Of a stretch of DNA of 64,000 nucleotides, positions 41,809 through 51,572 are shown in pieces. Each line of letters begins with the position of its first letter. Positions within the stretch are counted from its first letter, which is position 1. The position numbers were made by a program, and so were the translations under genes. Source of the DNA: Asanoa ishikariensis (lineage in GTDB: Bacteria; Actinomycetota; Actinomycetes; Mycobacteriales; Micromonosporaceae); the NCBI RefSeq assembly GCF_900107455.1, contig NZ_FNQB01000001.1, positions 1,860,001-1,924,000 of the forward strand, read 5' to 3'. The notes under the pieces are model-generated. The model worked only from the letters and a program-made list of their open reading frames with translations. It ran no database searches and had not been told where the DNA came from.

Positions 41809-42357
41809 ATGTTCGATACTTATGTAACTTTAGTCGGGAATGTCTTGACCGCGCCCGAGTGGCGCCGCACCACCAAGACCAACACGCTCGTGGCCAGCTT
41901 CCGGGTCGCGTCGACGGCTCGCCGCTTCGACCGTGACAACGACCGCTGGGTCGACGGAAACAGCCTTCGGGTACGCGTGACCTGCTGGAGGCGGCTCGCG
42001 GAGGGGATCGCGTCCTCGGTGATGACCGGCGATCCGGTCGTGGTGGTCGGCCGCCTCTACACGCGCGACTGGGCCGACGGCGAGGGCAACAACCGCACGT
42101 CGTACGAGGTGGAGGCCGTCGCCGTCGGCCATGACCTGTCCCGGGGCAAGGCCCGGTTCATCCGCACCCGTGGCGCCGGCGCGACCAGCGAGCTCGATGA
42201 CGACGAGGGCGCGATGCGGGCCCGCGGCGAGCCGACCGAGGAGGTCGCCGACGACGACGTGCCGGCCCGCTACGGCGACAGTGCCGAGCTGTTCGACGAC
42301 TCGGAGTTGGCCGACCTGCCCGCCGCCATACCTGAGGAGGAGCCGGTGCCGGCCTGA
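41809..42357 (+). CDS. Single-stranded DNA-binding protein paralogue
   Basis: 182 residues from ATG 41809 (three consecutive ATG codons at 41803-41811; GGAG at 41799-41802). N-terminal OB fold: 'VTLVGNVLTAPEWRRTTKTN' and 'VVVVGRLYTRDWADGEGNNR'. The acidic C-tail ends EEEPVPA and lacks the DDDIPF-type tip that recruits replication partners, so it is probably a second, non-replicative SSB (recombination or competence). Its last 88 bases overlap the convergent TetR gene. TTATCCACA, a DnaA-box sequence, occurs at 41704 upstream. Confidence 0.88.
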   Translation: MFDTYVTLVGNVLTAPEWRRTTKTNTLVASFRVASTARRFDRDNDRWVDGNSLRVRVTCWRRLAEGIASSVMTGDPVVVVGRLYTRDWADGEGNNRTSYEVEAVAVGHDLSRGKARFIRTRGAGATSELDDDEGAMRARGEPTEEVADDDVPARYGDSAELFDDSELADLPAAIPEEEPVPA

Positions 42358-42941
42358 CTGCTGTTGGCCGCCGTCTTGCTGTTGCCCAGCACGGCGGCCA
42401 ACACCGTGCCGAGGTAGGCCTCGAGCGCGGGACCCTGCGGCACCGCTTCCGGGATTCGGACGACGAGCTGGATGTGGCCGAGATAGGTGGCGTACGCGAA
42501 CAGCGCCCGGCGTTCGGCCTCGGCCTGGTCGAAGCCGAGCGCGGTGAGCTGCGCGGTGATGTAGGCGGTCCGCCGGGCCACGGCCCGGCGCATCGCCGGC
42601 GCCACCGCCGGGTGGTCGGCCGCGGCGTGCAGATGCACCTCGACCGGCGCCCGCTCCGAGGCGGTCACCGCGACGAACAGCGCGCGCAGGCGGGCGGTCG
42701 GATCGGCTTCCGCGTCGACGGTGCGCAGGATCGCGTCGGTGTACGTCTCGTCCCAGCTACTCAGGGCGGCCGCGAGCAGGGCGTCCCGGTTGGCGAAGTG
42801 CCAGTAGAAGCTGCCCTTGGTGGTGCCGAGCCGGGCGGCGAGGGGCTCGACCGCCACGCCGGCCAGGCCCTGCTCGCCGATCGCGGTGAGCGCCGCGGCG
42901 GTCCAGTCATCGCGTCCAAGACGGGGTTTACGCACAGCCAT
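42270..42941 (-). CDS. TetR-family regulator
   Basis: A 223-residue TetR/AcrR protein: N-terminal DNA-binding domain 'AVEPLAARLGTTKGSFYWHF' (helix-turn-helix), then a ligand-binding helical domain. It is divergent from an FAD monooxygenase gene, with a well-formed operator between them, so it very likely represses both itself and that gene. Its C-terminal end (Ser/Asn-rich) overlaps the SSB gene by 88 bases and contains a 13-bp inverted repeat (42362-42403) that could end transcription on either strand. Confidence 0.9.
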   Translation of the reverse strand: MAVRKPRLGRDDWTAAALTAIGEQGLAGVAVEPLAARLGTTKGSFYWHFANRDALLAAALSSWDETYTDAILRTVDAEADPTARLRALFVAVTASERAPVEVHLHAAADHPAVAPAMRRAVARRTAYITAQLTALGFDQAEAERRALFAYATYLGHIQLVVRIPEAVPQGPALEAYLGTVLAAVLGNSKTAANSSQAGTGSSSGMAAGRSANSESSNSSALSP

Positions 42942-42946
42942 ACGCT

Positions 42947-42978
42947 ACCGTATGGTCTCTCCATACGGTTCCGTATGG
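42947..42978. promoter_or_regulatory. TetR operator: three half-sites CCGTATGG/CCATACGG/CCGTATGG
   Basis: ACCGTATGG (42947-42955) and CCATACGGT (42961-42969) form a perfect inverted repeat with a five-base spacer; CCGTATGG recurs at 42971-42978, forming a second overlapping palindrome. It lies between the divergent TetR and monooxygenase starts, and overlaps the monooxygenase ribosome binding region. Confidence 0.88.
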
Positions 42979-42988
42979 AGGAGGCCTC

Positions 42989-44350
42989 ATGGACCATGAC
43001 GTGATCGTCGTCGGCACCCGGGCAGCCGGTGCCGCGACCGCGATGCTGCTGGCCCGGGCGGGGCTGCGCGTGCTGGCCGTCGACCGCGCGCGCTTCCCGA
43101 GCGACACCCTCTCGACGCACCAGGTGCAGGTGCCCGGCATCGCCCGGCTGCGGCGGTGGGGCGTGCTCGACCGGATCGCGGCAGTGACGCCGGCGGTGCC
43201 GACGGTCCGGGTCGACGCCGGCCGCCGGGCGGTGCTGCACGGGCACTATCCGGCGGTCGACGGGGTCGGTGCGCTCTATGGGCCGCGCCGCACGCTGCTC
43301 GACGCGGCCCTGGTCGACGCCGCCCGAGAGGCGGGCGCCGAGGTCCGCGAAGGCTTCGCGGTCGAGGAGTTGACCCGCGAGGCCAACGGCCGGATAACCG
43401 GCATCCGCGGCAGAGAACGCGGGGAGGGGAGGGGGAGGGCCCCCTCAACCAGCCGGATCACCGCAACGGCCCGGCTGGTGATCGGTGCCGACGGCAAGCG
43501 ATCCACGATCGCCGAGGCGGTCGGCGCGACCAGCTACCACGTGCGGCCGCCGGCGACGTTCGCGTGCTACACCTACTGGTCCGGGGTCGACCTGCCGGTT
43601 GGCGAGATCCACGTCCGGCCCGGGCTGACCGTTCCGGCGTTCCCCACCAACGACGGGCTCGCGATGGTCGCGCTGTTCGCGCCGCTGGCCGACTTCGACC
43701 GGTTCCGGGCCGATCCGGGGGCGAGCTACCAGGCCGCGCTCGACCGCTGCGGCGGTGACCTCGGCGACCGCGTCCGGTCAGGGGTCCGGGCCGAGCCGTT
43801 CCGGCTGGCGCCCGACGTGCCGAACCAGTTCCGGGCGGCGCACGGCCCGGGGTGGGCACTGGTCGGCGATGCCGGCGTGGTGATGGACCCGGTCGCGGGT
43901 CAGGGCATCAGCAACGCCTTCCGGGATGCCGAGATCCTCGCGGCGGCGATCGTGCGGGGCCTCGGGTCCGGCGGCCGGCTCGACGACGCGCTCGCCGGCT
44001 ACCAGCGGGAGCGCGATGCCGCCGCACTGCCGATCTACCAGATGACCAGGTCCCTGGCCACGCTGCGGGTCTCGGCCGCGCAGCGGCTGCTGCTGGCCGC
44101 GATCGCCGACGACCCGGCGGAGACCACGCGCTTCCTCAGCGTGCTGGCCGGGGCCGACCGCTACGACGAGTACCTGCGCGCCGGAAACGTGCTCGGCCGG
44201 CTCAGCACCGGCGTCGGGCGCCGGCTGTGCCGGCGACCGGTCCGCGCTGCCCAGATAAAGCGTCGGCGTGTCAGGCCGGCCTCGGCTCAAGCGGCGCCAG
44301 ACCACCCGAAAGCGGCGCCGGCGCTACCCGCGAGGGAGAACCGGGGGTGA
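42989..44350 (+). CDS. FAD-dependent monooxygenase, PHBH type
   Basis: A 453-residue flavoprotein hydroxylase. The FAD-binding Rossmann motif (VVGTRAAGAATAMLL) is at residues 8-22; the 'DG' motif is GADGKRS and the second FAD motif is LVGDAGVVMDPVAGQGIS. GGAGGAGG precedes ATG 42989. A 20-residue Arg/Gly-rich loop (residues ~148-165) and a basic tail (RRLCRRP... to the end) are unusual additions. It is regulated by the divergent TetR gene; substrates of relatives are aromatic or drug-like molecules. Confidence 0.9.
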   Translation: MDHDVIVVGTRAAGAATAMLLARAGLRVLAVDRARFPSDTLSTHQVQVPGIARLRRWGVLDRIAAVTPAVPTVRVDAGRRAVLHGHYPAVDGVGALYGPRRTLLDAALVDAAREAGAEVREGFAVEELTREANGRITGIRGRERGEGRGRAPSTSRITATARLVIGADGKRSTIAEAVGATSYHVRPPATFACYTYWSGVDLPVGEIHVRPGLTVPAFPTNDGLAMVALFAPLADFDRFRADPGASYQAALDRCGGDLGDRVRSGVRAEPFRLAPDVPNQFRAAHGPGWALVGDAGVVMDPVAGQGISNAFRDAEILAAAIVRGLGSGGRLDDALAGYQRERDAAALPIYQMTRSLATLRVSAAQRLLLAAIADDPAETTRFLSVLAGADRYDEYLRAGNVLGRLSTGVGRRLCRRPVRAAQIKRRRVRPASAQAAPDHPKAAPALPARENRG

Positions 44351-44433
44351 CCAGCCATGTTGTGCTCCGAAATGGGCGACGCGTCAGGGTGGATTACGCA
44401 TCTCCTGTCCGCTTCCGAACGTGCGGTTGCGTC

Positions 44434-44445
44434 TAGGCTGCCGGA
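44434..44445 (+). promoter_or_regulatory. Leaderless -10 element of solA
   Basis: TAGGCT (44434-44439) six bases before ATG 44446. Confidence 0.55.
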
Positions 44446-45630
44446 ATGGAAACGACCCGCAGCCGGCCCGAGGTCATCGTCGTCGGGCTCGGCACGATGG
44501 GCGCGGCGGCCGCATACCACCTGGCGAGCCGTGGAATTCGGGTGTTGGGAATCGACCGGTTCACGCCGCCGCACGGGCGCGGTGAGCACGCCGGCGGTTC
44601 GCGGATCATTCGTCAGGCGTACGCCGAGGGTCATGCCTATGTGCCCCTCGTGCTGCGCGCCTACGAGCTCTGGGATCAGCTCGGCGAGTTGGCCGGCGTC
44701 GAGCTGATGACGCAAACCGGCGGGCTGATGGTGGGCCGTGAGGACTCCACTCAGGTGTCCGGTGCGTTGGCGTCCGCGCGCGCCCATTTCCTGGACCACG
44801 AAGTGCTCGACGCCGAGACGATCCGGCGGCGGTTTCCGGCCTTCAATCCGGCGGACGACGAGGTCGGGCTCTACGAGCGGGCCGCCGGCATCATCCGCCC
44901 CGAGGCCGCGATCAGCGCACACCTGCGACTGGCCGAGCTGTCCGGCGCCGAGTTGCGCTACGGCGCGACCGCCAGCGGCTGGGACGCCACCGCCGACGGG
45001 GTGAGCGTGCGGGTCGACGGCGACACGATCGAGGCCGACCGGCTCGTCGTCTGCCCTGGGCCGTGGGCGGCCGACCTGCTCCAGATGCGCGGCACGCCGG
45101 TCACGCTGGAGAGCCGCTTGCAGCACTACTGGCTGCCGTCGGACGTCTTCGCCATCGGGCGGTGCCCGGTCTGGATCTGGGAACCGTCCGACGACCAGGT
45201 GGGGTACGGCATACCCGCGTTCGCGCCGCCCGCCGACCTGCACGACCTGGGGCCGGGGGTGGGTGCCGTGGTCAAGGCCGCGTTCCACACCGGCGAGCGG
45301 CCGGCGGACGCCGAGCTCGGCGCACCCTCGGCGACACCCGACGACCTGTCGACGATGCTGTCGTGGCTGGCCGGGCGGCTGCCGGCGCTGGCCGACGCCA
45401 AATACCTCGAGGCCAAGCCCTGCCTCTACACGATGACACCGGACAGCGACTTCATCCTCGGCCCGCACCCGGAGGCCTCCACGGTGACCCTCGCGGCCGG
45501 CTTCTCCGGGCACGGCTTCAAGTTCGCCCCGGTCATCGGCGAGATCCTCGCCGACCTGGTCCAGACCGGCCACACGCTGCACAACATCGACCAGTTCGCG
45601 CCGGGTCGGTTCACCGCGAAGGCCGCCTGA
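44446..45630 (+). CDS. solA: N-methyl-L-tryptophan oxidase / sarcosine-oxidase family
   Basis: A 394-residue flavoenzyme of the monomeric sarcosine oxidase (MSOX) family. FAD motif 'VVGLGTMGAAAAYHLASRG' near residue 12; 'HAGGSRIIRQAYAEGHAYVP' and the C-terminal 'KPCLYTMTPDSDFILGPHPE' with covalent-flavin Cys (KPCLYT) are the characteristic segments. It oxidises N-methyl amino acids such as sarcosine or N-methyltryptophan, giving hydrogen peroxide. Leaderless start. The substrate choice is not certain from sequence. Confidence 0.9.
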   Translation: METTRSRPEVIVVGLGTMGAAAAYHLASRGIRVLGIDRFTPPHGRGEHAGGSRIIRQAYAEGHAYVPLVLRAYELWDQLGELAGVELMTQTGGLMVGREDSTQVSGALASARAHFLDHEVLDAETIRRRFPAFNPADDEVGLYERAAGIIRPEAAISAHLRLAELSGAELRYGATASGWDATADGVSVRVDGDTIEADRLVVCPGPWAADLLQMRGTPVTLESRLQHYWLPSDVFAIGRCPVWIWEPSDDQVGYGIPAFAPPADLHDLGPGVGAVVKAAFHTGERPADAELGAPSATPDDLSTMLSWLAGRLPALADAKYLEAKPCLYTMTPDSDFILGPHPEASTVTLAAGFSGHGFKFAPVIGEILADLVQTGHTLHNIDQFAPGRFTAKAA

Positions 45631-45674
45631 GGCGGTCCCCGAGGCGGCCACGAGCCGGCCGCTAGGGTGATCAT

Positions 45675-46673
45675 GTGGGATGGCTGGCGGTGGATCGGGT
45701 GGCGCTCGGCGGGCGGGTGGCAGACGCCGCCGGGCTGTTGGCCGGGTACGGGCTGGACGCGTTGCTCGGTGACCCGCGCCGGTTCCATCCGGTTGCCGGG
45801 TTCGGCACCCTCGCGCAGCGCCTGGAACGCCGGGTCTACCGCGACAACCGGCGCGCGGGGGCCGCGTACACGCTGATTGCCGTCGGTGCGCCCGCGGCGC
45901 TCGGTGTGGCGGCGGCGCTCGCCACACGCGGGCACCCCGTGTCCCGTTTCGTCGTGACCGCGGCGGCGACCTGGACCGTCCTCGGCGGGCGGACGCTGCG
46001 TGCCGAGGGGCGACGGATGGCCGGCTATCTGCGCGGCGGCGACCTGCCGGGTGCGCGCGGGCGGCTGAACTACCTGTGCGGCCGCGATCCGGCCGCGCTC
46101 GACGAGGCGGAACTGGCCCGGGCGACCGTCGAATCGGTTGCCGAGAACACCTCCGACGCGGTCGTCGCGCCGCTCTGGTGGGGTGCGGTCGCGGGCGTGC
46201 CGGGGCTGCTGGCCTACCGCGCGGCGAACACCCTGGACGCGATGGTGGGTCACCGGTCGGCGCGGTACGCCCGGTTCGGCACCCCGGCGGCAAGGCTCGA
46301 CGACGTGCTCAACCTCGGCCCCGCCCGGCTGACCGCGCTGCTGACCGTCGCGGCCGCGCCGCAGGTGCGGGGTCGGCGTGCGGAAGCCCTGCGGGTCTGG
46401 CGGCGCGACCGGGCCGACCACCCGAGCCCCAACGCCGGCCAGTGCGAGTCTGCGATGGCCGGCGCGCTCGGGGTCCGGCTCGGCGGGCGCAACGTCTACT
46501 TCGGACGCAGCGAGACCAGGCCGTACCTCGGTGACGGGCCGCGTCCCGACTTCCGCCACATCAGCCGGGCCGCGAAGCTGTCGGGGACGGTCGGGCTCGC
46601 CTCGGTCGCGCTCGCGGCGGCCGCCGCCTTCGCCCGTCCTCGACGTCGACCCCGAGCGGTGGTCGGCCGATGA
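45675..46673 (+). CDS. cobD: Adenosylcobinamide-phosphate synthase (CobD/CbiB)
   Basis: A 332-residue membrane enzyme of cobalamin biosynthesis that attaches the aminopropanol(-phosphate) arm to adenosylcobyric acid. Family motifs: '[20 protein letters not shown]', '[18 protein letters not shown]' and '[17 protein letters not shown]'. TAGGGT (45663-45668) is six bases before GTG 45675, supporting a leaderless start. It overlaps cobQ by four bases. No cobalamin riboswitch is visible upstream. Confidence 0.95.
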   Translation: MGWLAVDRVALGGRVADAAGLLAGYGLDALLGDPRRFHPVAGFGTLAQRLERRVYRDNRRAGAAYTLIAVGAPAALGVAAALATRGHPVSRFVVTAAATWTVLGGRTLRAEGRRMAGYLRGGDLPGARGRLNYLCGRDPAALDEAELARATVESVAENTSDAVVAPLWWGAVAGVPGLLAYRAANTLDAMVGHRSARYARFGTPAARLDDVLNLGPARLTALLTVAAAPQVRGRRAEALRVWRRDRADHPSPNAGQCESAMAGALGVRLGGRNVYFGRSETRPYLGDGPRPDFRHISRAAKLSGTVGLASVALAAAAAFARPRRRPRAVVGR

Positions 46674-48202
46674 ACGGCGGCCTGCTGGTCGCCGGCACCA
46701 CCTCCGACGCCGGCAAGAGCGTCGTCACCGCCGGCATCTGCCGCTGGTTGCGCCGGCAGGGCGTACGCGTGGCGCCGTTCAAGGCCCAGAACATGTCCAA
46801 CAACTCGGCCGTCGTGGTCGGGCCGGACGGGCGCGGCGGCGAGATCGGGCGGGCGCAGGCGATGCAGGCCGCCGCCTGTGGGATACCGGCCGACGTGCGC
46901 TTCAACCCGGTGCTGCTCAAGCCCGGCAGCGACCACTCCAGTCAGGTCGTCGTGCTCGGCGAGGCGGTGGACCGGGTCGACGCCGGCAACTTCCGCGCGC
47001 TCAAGTCCCGGCTCGCCGGCACGGTCTTCGCGACCTTCGACCAACTGCGCACCGAGTACGACGTGATCGTGTGCGAAGGCGCCGGGAGCCCTGCGGAGAT
47101 CAACCTGCGGGACAGCGACTTCGTCAACCTCGGCCTCGCCCGGCACGGCCGCCTGCCCACCGTGGTGGTCGGCGACATCGACCGCGGCGGTGTCTTCGCC
47201 GCCATGTTCGGCACGGTCGCGCTGCTCGACAAGGCCGACCAGGACCTCGTCGCCGGGTTCGTCGTCAACAAGTTCCGCGGCGACCGCGGGCTGCTCCAGC
47301 CGGGCATCGACATGCTGGAGCGGGTCACCGGTCGGCCGACGTACGGCGTGCTCCCGTGGCATCTCGATCTCTGGTTGGACGCCGAGGACTCGCTCGCCTA
47401 CGGCAGCACGCTCGGGCGACCGGCGGCGCCGCACGGCAGCGAATGGCTCGACGTGGCCGTGGTGCGGCTGCCGCGCGTCTCCAACGCGACTGACGCCGAG
47501 GCGCTGGCGACCGAACCCGGCGTGCGGGTGCGGCTGACCATCGAGCCGGCCGACGTCGCCGCGGCCGACCTGGTCGTGCTGCCGGGCAGCAAGTCCACCG
47601 TGGACGACCTGCGCTGGCTGCGGGAGACCGGGTTGGCCGACGTGATCAGTCGCCGGGCCGCGACGGGACGGCCCGTGCTCGGCATCTGCGGTGGCTACCA
47701 GATGCTGGCGCGCGCCATCCACGACGACGTCGAGAGCGGCCGGGGCACCGTCGACGGGCTCGGCCTGCTGCCCATCGAGGTCACCTTCGACCCCCGCAAG
47801 ACCGTGACGCTCGCGTCGGGCACGGCCGAGGGCGGCGTGCCGGTGCGCGGTTACGAGATCCATCACGGGTACGTGTCCGCGGGCGCGCCCCCGGCACCGC
47901 TGCTGACCTATCTGGACGGTCGGCCGGAGGGCGCCCGGGACGGTGCGGTGTTCGGTACGCACTGGCACGGCGCCTTCGAGTCCGACGCGTTCCGCCGCGG
48001 TTTCCTCGCCGAGGCGGCGCGGCTGGCGGGCCGGACCGGCTTCGCACCGGCTCCTGACACGGTGTTCGCCGCTGTCCGGGAGCGCACCCTGGACCTGCTC
48101 GGCGACCTGGTCGAGGAACACCTCGACACGGACGCGCTGTGGCGGCTGGTCGAGCGGGGAGCGCCGGACGGGCTGCCGTTCGTGCCGCCCGGCGCACCGT
48201 GA
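46670..48202 (+). CDS. cobQ: Cobyric acid synthase
   Basis: A 510-residue amidotransferase that amidates four side chains of adenosylcobyrinic diamide. N-terminal P-loop GTTSDAGKS with '[13 protein letters not shown]', central '[20 protein letters not shown]', and a glutaminase domain with nucleophile Cys in '[11 protein letters not shown]' and 'GYEIHHGY'. All key residues are present, unlike the CobB at 54970. ATGA overlap with cobD; GTGA overlap with the next gene. Confidence 0.95.
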   Translation: MNGGLLVAGTTSDAGKSVVTAGICRWLRRQGVRVAPFKAQNMSNNSAVVVGPDGRGGEIGRAQAMQAAACGIPADVRFNPVLLKPGSDHSSQVVVLGEAVDRVDAGNFRALKSRLAGTVFATFDQLRTEYDVIVCEGAGSPAEINLRDSDFVNLGLARHGRLPTVVVGDIDRGGVFAAMFGTVALLDKADQDLVAGFVVNKFRGDRGLLQPGIDMLERVTGRPTYGVLPWHLDLWLDAEDSLAYGSTLGRPAAPHGSEWLDVAVVRLPRVSNATDAEALATEPGVRVRLTIEPADVAAADLVVLPGSKSTVDDLRWLRETGLADVISRRAATGRPVLGICGGYQMLARAIHDDVESGRGTVDGLGLLPIEVTFDPRKTVTLASGTAEGGVPVRGYEIHHGYVSAGAPPAPLLTYLDGRPEGARDGAVFGTHWHGAFESDAFRRGFLAEAARLAGRTGFAPAPDTVFAAVRERTLDLLGDLVEEHLDTDALWRLVERGAPDGLPFVPPGAP

Positions 48203-48774
48203 GGGCGTCCACTTTCGACGGTGTCGCGCGGCGGATCCTGCGGCGGCGGCCGAGGCTGGGGCAGACCCGGCTGGTCGCGGTCGATGGCCCGAGCGGTGCG
48301 GGCAAGACCGTGTTCGCCGAACGGCTCCGGGCCGCTCTCGGCGACGTTCCCTTGGTTCACACCGACGACTTCCTCGACGGGTGGGACGACCAGTTCGCCT
48401 ATTGGGAACGGCTCGACGAGTTGGTGCTGGCGCCGTTGCGGTCGGGTCGGGCGGGCCGGCATCGCCGCTACGACTGGGAACGGGGTGCGTTCGTCGGTCC
48501 GTGGGTTCCGGTGCCGGCGGCGCCCGTGGTCGTGCTGGAGGGTTTCGGGTCGATGCGGGCCGGGTCTGAGCTGACGTTCGCCATCTTCGTGACCGCGCCC
48601 GGCCGGTTGCGTCTTCGGCGGTCCCTGGAGCGCGACGGTGCCGGGACCCGTCCCGACCTGCTGCGCTGGCGTCGCCGCGAGAACCGCCATTTCGCCGAGG
48701 ACCGGACCGCGGCGCACGCGGACGTCGTGGTGTCCGGTGTCTGGCACAAGGAGCCAGTCCTGCTCGACCGGTGA
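48199..48774 (+). CDS. P-loop uridine kinase-like NTPase
   Basis: A 191-residue protein translated from GTG 48199, overlapping the cobQ stop. Walker A '[16 protein letters not shown]' is near residue 25; '[20 protein letters not shown]' and 'ECFG'-like '[10 protein letters not shown]' are as in uridine kinase/nicotinamide riboside kinase-type proteins. This short form has no separate nucleoside-binding extension. In the cobQ operon it may act on a nucleoside or ribazole-like substrate, which is only a guess. Confidence 0.78.
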   Translation: MRASTFDGVARRILRRRPRLGQTRLVAVDGPSGAGKTVFAERLRAALGDVPLVHTDDFLDGWDDQFAYWERLDELVLAPLRSGRAGRHRRYDWERGAFVGPWVPVPAAPVVVLEGFGSMRAGSELTFAIFVTAPGRLRLRRSLERDGAGTRPDLLRWRRRENRHFAEDRTAAHADVVVSGVWHKEPVLLDR

Positions 48775-49001
48775 TCGGTGCGGTGTCGTCCACAGGGGTT
48801 GACCCGCGTGCTCCTTCGTGCGTCGGTCGCACGGTCGCGCGTATCCCCTGGGAGGCTTTGCTGATCTTGGGCTCGCGGGGTCTGATCTAGTCGTCGGGAT
48901 GTGGATATCCGACCGGTCAGTGGTTATCCACAGGCATAGACGCACGCCGTGCCGTGGTGCACGCTGGTTGAACGACAGGCAGCGGCGACCCGGGGGAGCC
49001 C

Positions 49002-50117
49002 ATGACCAGTTCCGAGCAGGGTGACGCGCTTCCCGTGCGCCGCCGCGTGGTGCTGACCGGCATCAGCTCACGCGCCTGGGAGCATCCGGCCGACCGGGGC
49101 GCGCTGACCGCGTTACGCGAGCTACGCGGCTTCGATGACGTGGTCAAGGCGTTCTTCGGCATGTGGAACGAGCGCGGGTTCCGGCTGACCTACCTGGCAT
49201 CGTCGATCCGGGTCGACCACCGGCAATATCCCCGGGTCTACACGCTCTACACCGAGGCCGCCCAGACGCTCGACCTTCCTGAGCTACCCGAGTTGTTCGT
49301 GCGGCAGTCGCCGATGATCGGGGGCCAAGCGATCGGGCTCGACAAGCCGTTCATCGTGCTCAACTCGGGCGCGATCCAACAGCTCGACGACGAAGAGCTA
49401 CGGACCCTGCTCGGGCACGAGATCGGCCACGTGCGCAGCGGGCACGCCGTCTACAAGACGATCCTGATGATCCTGACCCGGTGGGCGGCCAACCTGAGCT
49501 GGCTGCCGGTCGGCGCGATCGCGCTGCGGGCGATCATCGCGGCGATGCTGGAGTGGTGGCGCAAGGCCGAGCTTTCCGCCGACCGCGCCGGCCTGCTAGC
49601 CAACCAGGACCCGGCGGCCGCGCTGCGGCTGCTGATGAAGCTCGCCGGCGGCGGCGACCTCAGCCAGATCGACACGGCGGCGTTCCTGGAACAGGCGGCC
49701 GACTACGACGGCGGCGGCGACCTGCGTGACAGCTTCCACAAGATCCGGATGACCGCGTGGAGCAGCCACCCGGTCCCGGTCGCCCGCGCCGCCGATCTGC
49801 GCCGCTGGATCGACTCCGGCGAATACGCCCGGATCCTCGGCGGCGAATACCCGCGGCGCGACGACGACCGCGACGCCAGCGTCAGCGAAGAGATCAAGGC
49901 CGCCGCCGCGTCCTACCGTGACGCGTTCGGTCGCACCCAGGACCCACTGGTCGGCCTGCTCCGCCGGCTCGGCGACGGTGCCAGTGACCTGGGCGACTGG
50001 GCCGGCACCGGCGCGGCCCGGGCACGCACCTGGGTGTCCAACGCCGCCGACGCCGCCGGGCGGGCCGCCCGAGGGCCGCAGGCCCGCCCCGAGGACCCGA
50101 CTCCGAACGGCGGGTGA
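49002..50117 (+). CDS. M48-family metallopeptidase (HtpX-like) with C-terminal extension
   Basis: A 371-residue protease with catalytic HEIGH at about residue 146 and a glutamate ligand in 'AELSADRAGL'. Two hydrophobic segments follow the active site, so it is probably membrane associated. The N-terminal region and the Arg/Ala/Pro-rich C-terminus (after residue ~300) are not part of the HtpX core. GGGGGAG precedes ATG 49002. No partner gene is evident. Confidence 0.88.
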   Translation: MTSSEQGDALPVRRRVVLTGISSRAWEHPADRGALTALRELRGFDDVVKAFFGMWNERGFRLTYLASSIRVDHRQYPRVYTLYTEAAQTLDLPELPELFVRQSPMIGGQAIGLDKPFIVLNSGAIQQLDDEELRTLLGHEIGHVRSGHAVYKTILMILTRWAANLSWLPVGAIALRAIIAAMLEWWRKAELSADRAGLLANQDPAAALRLLMKLAGGGDLSQIDTAAFLEQAADYDGGGDLRDSFHKIRMTAWSSHPVPVARAADLRRWIDSGEYARILGGEYPRRDDDRDASVSEEIKAAAASYRDAFGRTQDPLVGLLRRLGDGASDLGDWAGTGAARARTWVSNAADAAGRAARGPQARPEDPTPNGG

Positions 50118-50137
50118 GCGCCTGATCTGGGGCGGCT

Positions 50138-50149
50138 TACGATCACGGG
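50138..50149 (+). promoter_or_regulatory. Leaderless -10 element of M20 dipeptidase gene
   Basis: TACGAT (50138-50143) six bases before ATG 50150. Confidence 0.55.
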
Positions 50150-51520
50150 ATGACGGCTGCCATCCCCACCGAGTCCGAGCTGCGCGCTGCGATCGAGCGC
50201 GAGATGCCCGGCGTCCGTGCCGACCTCGAACGGCTGATCCGCATCCCCGGCATCGCCTTCGATGGCTTCGACTTCAGTCAGGTCGAGCGCTCCGCCGAGG
50301 CGGTGGCCGAGCTGCTGCGCGGCTGTGGCCTCGACGTATCGATCGTGCGCAACGGCGGGCAGCCCGCGGTGATCGGTCACCGCCCGGCTCCCGAGGGCGC
50401 GCCGACCGTGCTGTTGTACGCGCACCACGACGTCCAGCCGGTCGGTGACCTCTCGCTCTGGAAGTCCGAGCCGTTCGAGCCCACCGAGCGCGACGGGCGG
50501 CTCTACGGCCGCGGTGCGGCCGACGACAAGGCCGGCGTGATGGCGCACGTCGCCGCGCTGCGGGCGTTCGGCGACGCGCTGCCGGTCGGCGTCGTCGTGT
50601 TCGTGGAGGGCGAGGAGGAGTTCGGCTCGGAGTCGCTGGGCGGGATGCTGGAGCAGTACCGCGACACGCTGCGCTCCGACGTCATCGTGATCGCGGACTC
50701 GGGCAACTGGGACATCGGGGTGCCGTCGCTCACCACCTCGCTGCGCGGGCTGGTCAACTGCTTCGTCGAGGTACGCGTGCTGGAGGCGGCCGTGCACAGC
50801 GGCATGTTCGGCGGCGCGGTGCCCGACGCGCTGACCGTGCTGTCGCGGCTGATCGCCACCTTCCACGACGCGGCGGGCGACGTGGCGATCGCCGGCCTGG
50901 CATCCCGTGACACGGCGGTCGTCGACTACCCCGAGGACCGGCTGCGGGAAGAGGCCGGGTTGATCGACGGGGTTACCTTCATCGGCACCGGGCGGCTCAC
51001 CGACCGGATCTGGAACCACCCGACGGTCTCCATCCTCGGCATCGACGCGCCGCCGACCGCGGGCGCGCCCAACGCGCTGATTCCCACCGCCAAGGCCAAG
51101 GTCAGCGTGCGGCTGGCACCGGGTGAGGACCCGAAGCACGCGTACGCGGCGATCATCGAGCACGTCGAGAAGCACACCCCTTGGGGCGCGGTCGCGTCGG
51201 TGGTGCTGGAGTCCGACGGCCTGCCGTGCGAGATCGACACCAGCGGGCCGATGTTCGCCGCCGGCCGCTCGGCGTTCCGGGCCGCCTGGGACGGCGTCGA
51301 GCCGGTCGACATGGGCGTCGGCGGCTCGATCCCGTTCATCGCCACGTTCCAGGAGATGTTCCCGGAGGCGGCCATCCTGGTCACGGGCGTCGAGGACCCC
51401 AACTCGAAGGCGCACGGCCCCAACGAGAGCCTGCACCTGGCCGAGTTCCAGCGGGTCTGCCTGGCGGAGGCGCTGCTGTTCGCCAACGTGGCGGAGGCCG
51501 CGCGCGGCACGGCTGGGTGA
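50150..51520 (+). CDS. M20-family dipeptidase
   Basis: A 456-residue zinc dipeptidase (ArgE/DapE/carnosinase type). Metal and catalytic residues: 'LLYAHHDVQPVGDLSLW', 'GRGAADDKAGVMAHV' and 'VFVEGEEEFGSE'. The dimerisation domain follows, then 'KAHGPNESLHLAEFQRVCLA' with the last zinc histidine. Length is normal for peptidase M20F. Leaderless start. Confidence 0.93.
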   Translation: MTAAIPTESELRAAIEREMPGVRADLERLIRIPGIAFDGFDFSQVERSAEAVAELLRGCGLDVSIVRNGGQPAVIGHRPAPEGAPTVLLYAHHDVQPVGDLSLWKSEPFEPTERDGRLYGRGAADDKAGVMAHVAALRAFGDALPVGVVVFVEGEEEFGSESLGGMLEQYRDTLRSDVIVIADSGNWDIGVPSLTTSLRGLVNCFVEVRVLEAAVHSGMFGGAVPDALTVLSRLIATFHDAAGDVAIAGLASRDTAVVDYPEDRLREEAGLIDGVTFIGTGRLTDRIWNHPTVSILGIDAPPTAGAPNALIPTAKAKVSVRLAPGEDPKHAYAAIIEHVEKHTPWGAVASVVLESDGLPCEIDTSGPMFAAGRSAFRAAWDGVEPVDMGVGGSIPFIATFQEMFPEAAILVTGVEDPNSKAHGPNESLHLAEFQRVCLAEALLFANVAEAARGTAG

Positions 51521-51572
51521 CTCTTCGATCTCTGGGCCTCTTTTGTCAGAGGTATGCCCTACGCTATCGAAC

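Noticed and set aside
45500-45674. Cobalamin riboswitch before cobD
   Set aside because: I see no B12-box-like structure, and the cobD transcript appears leaderless.
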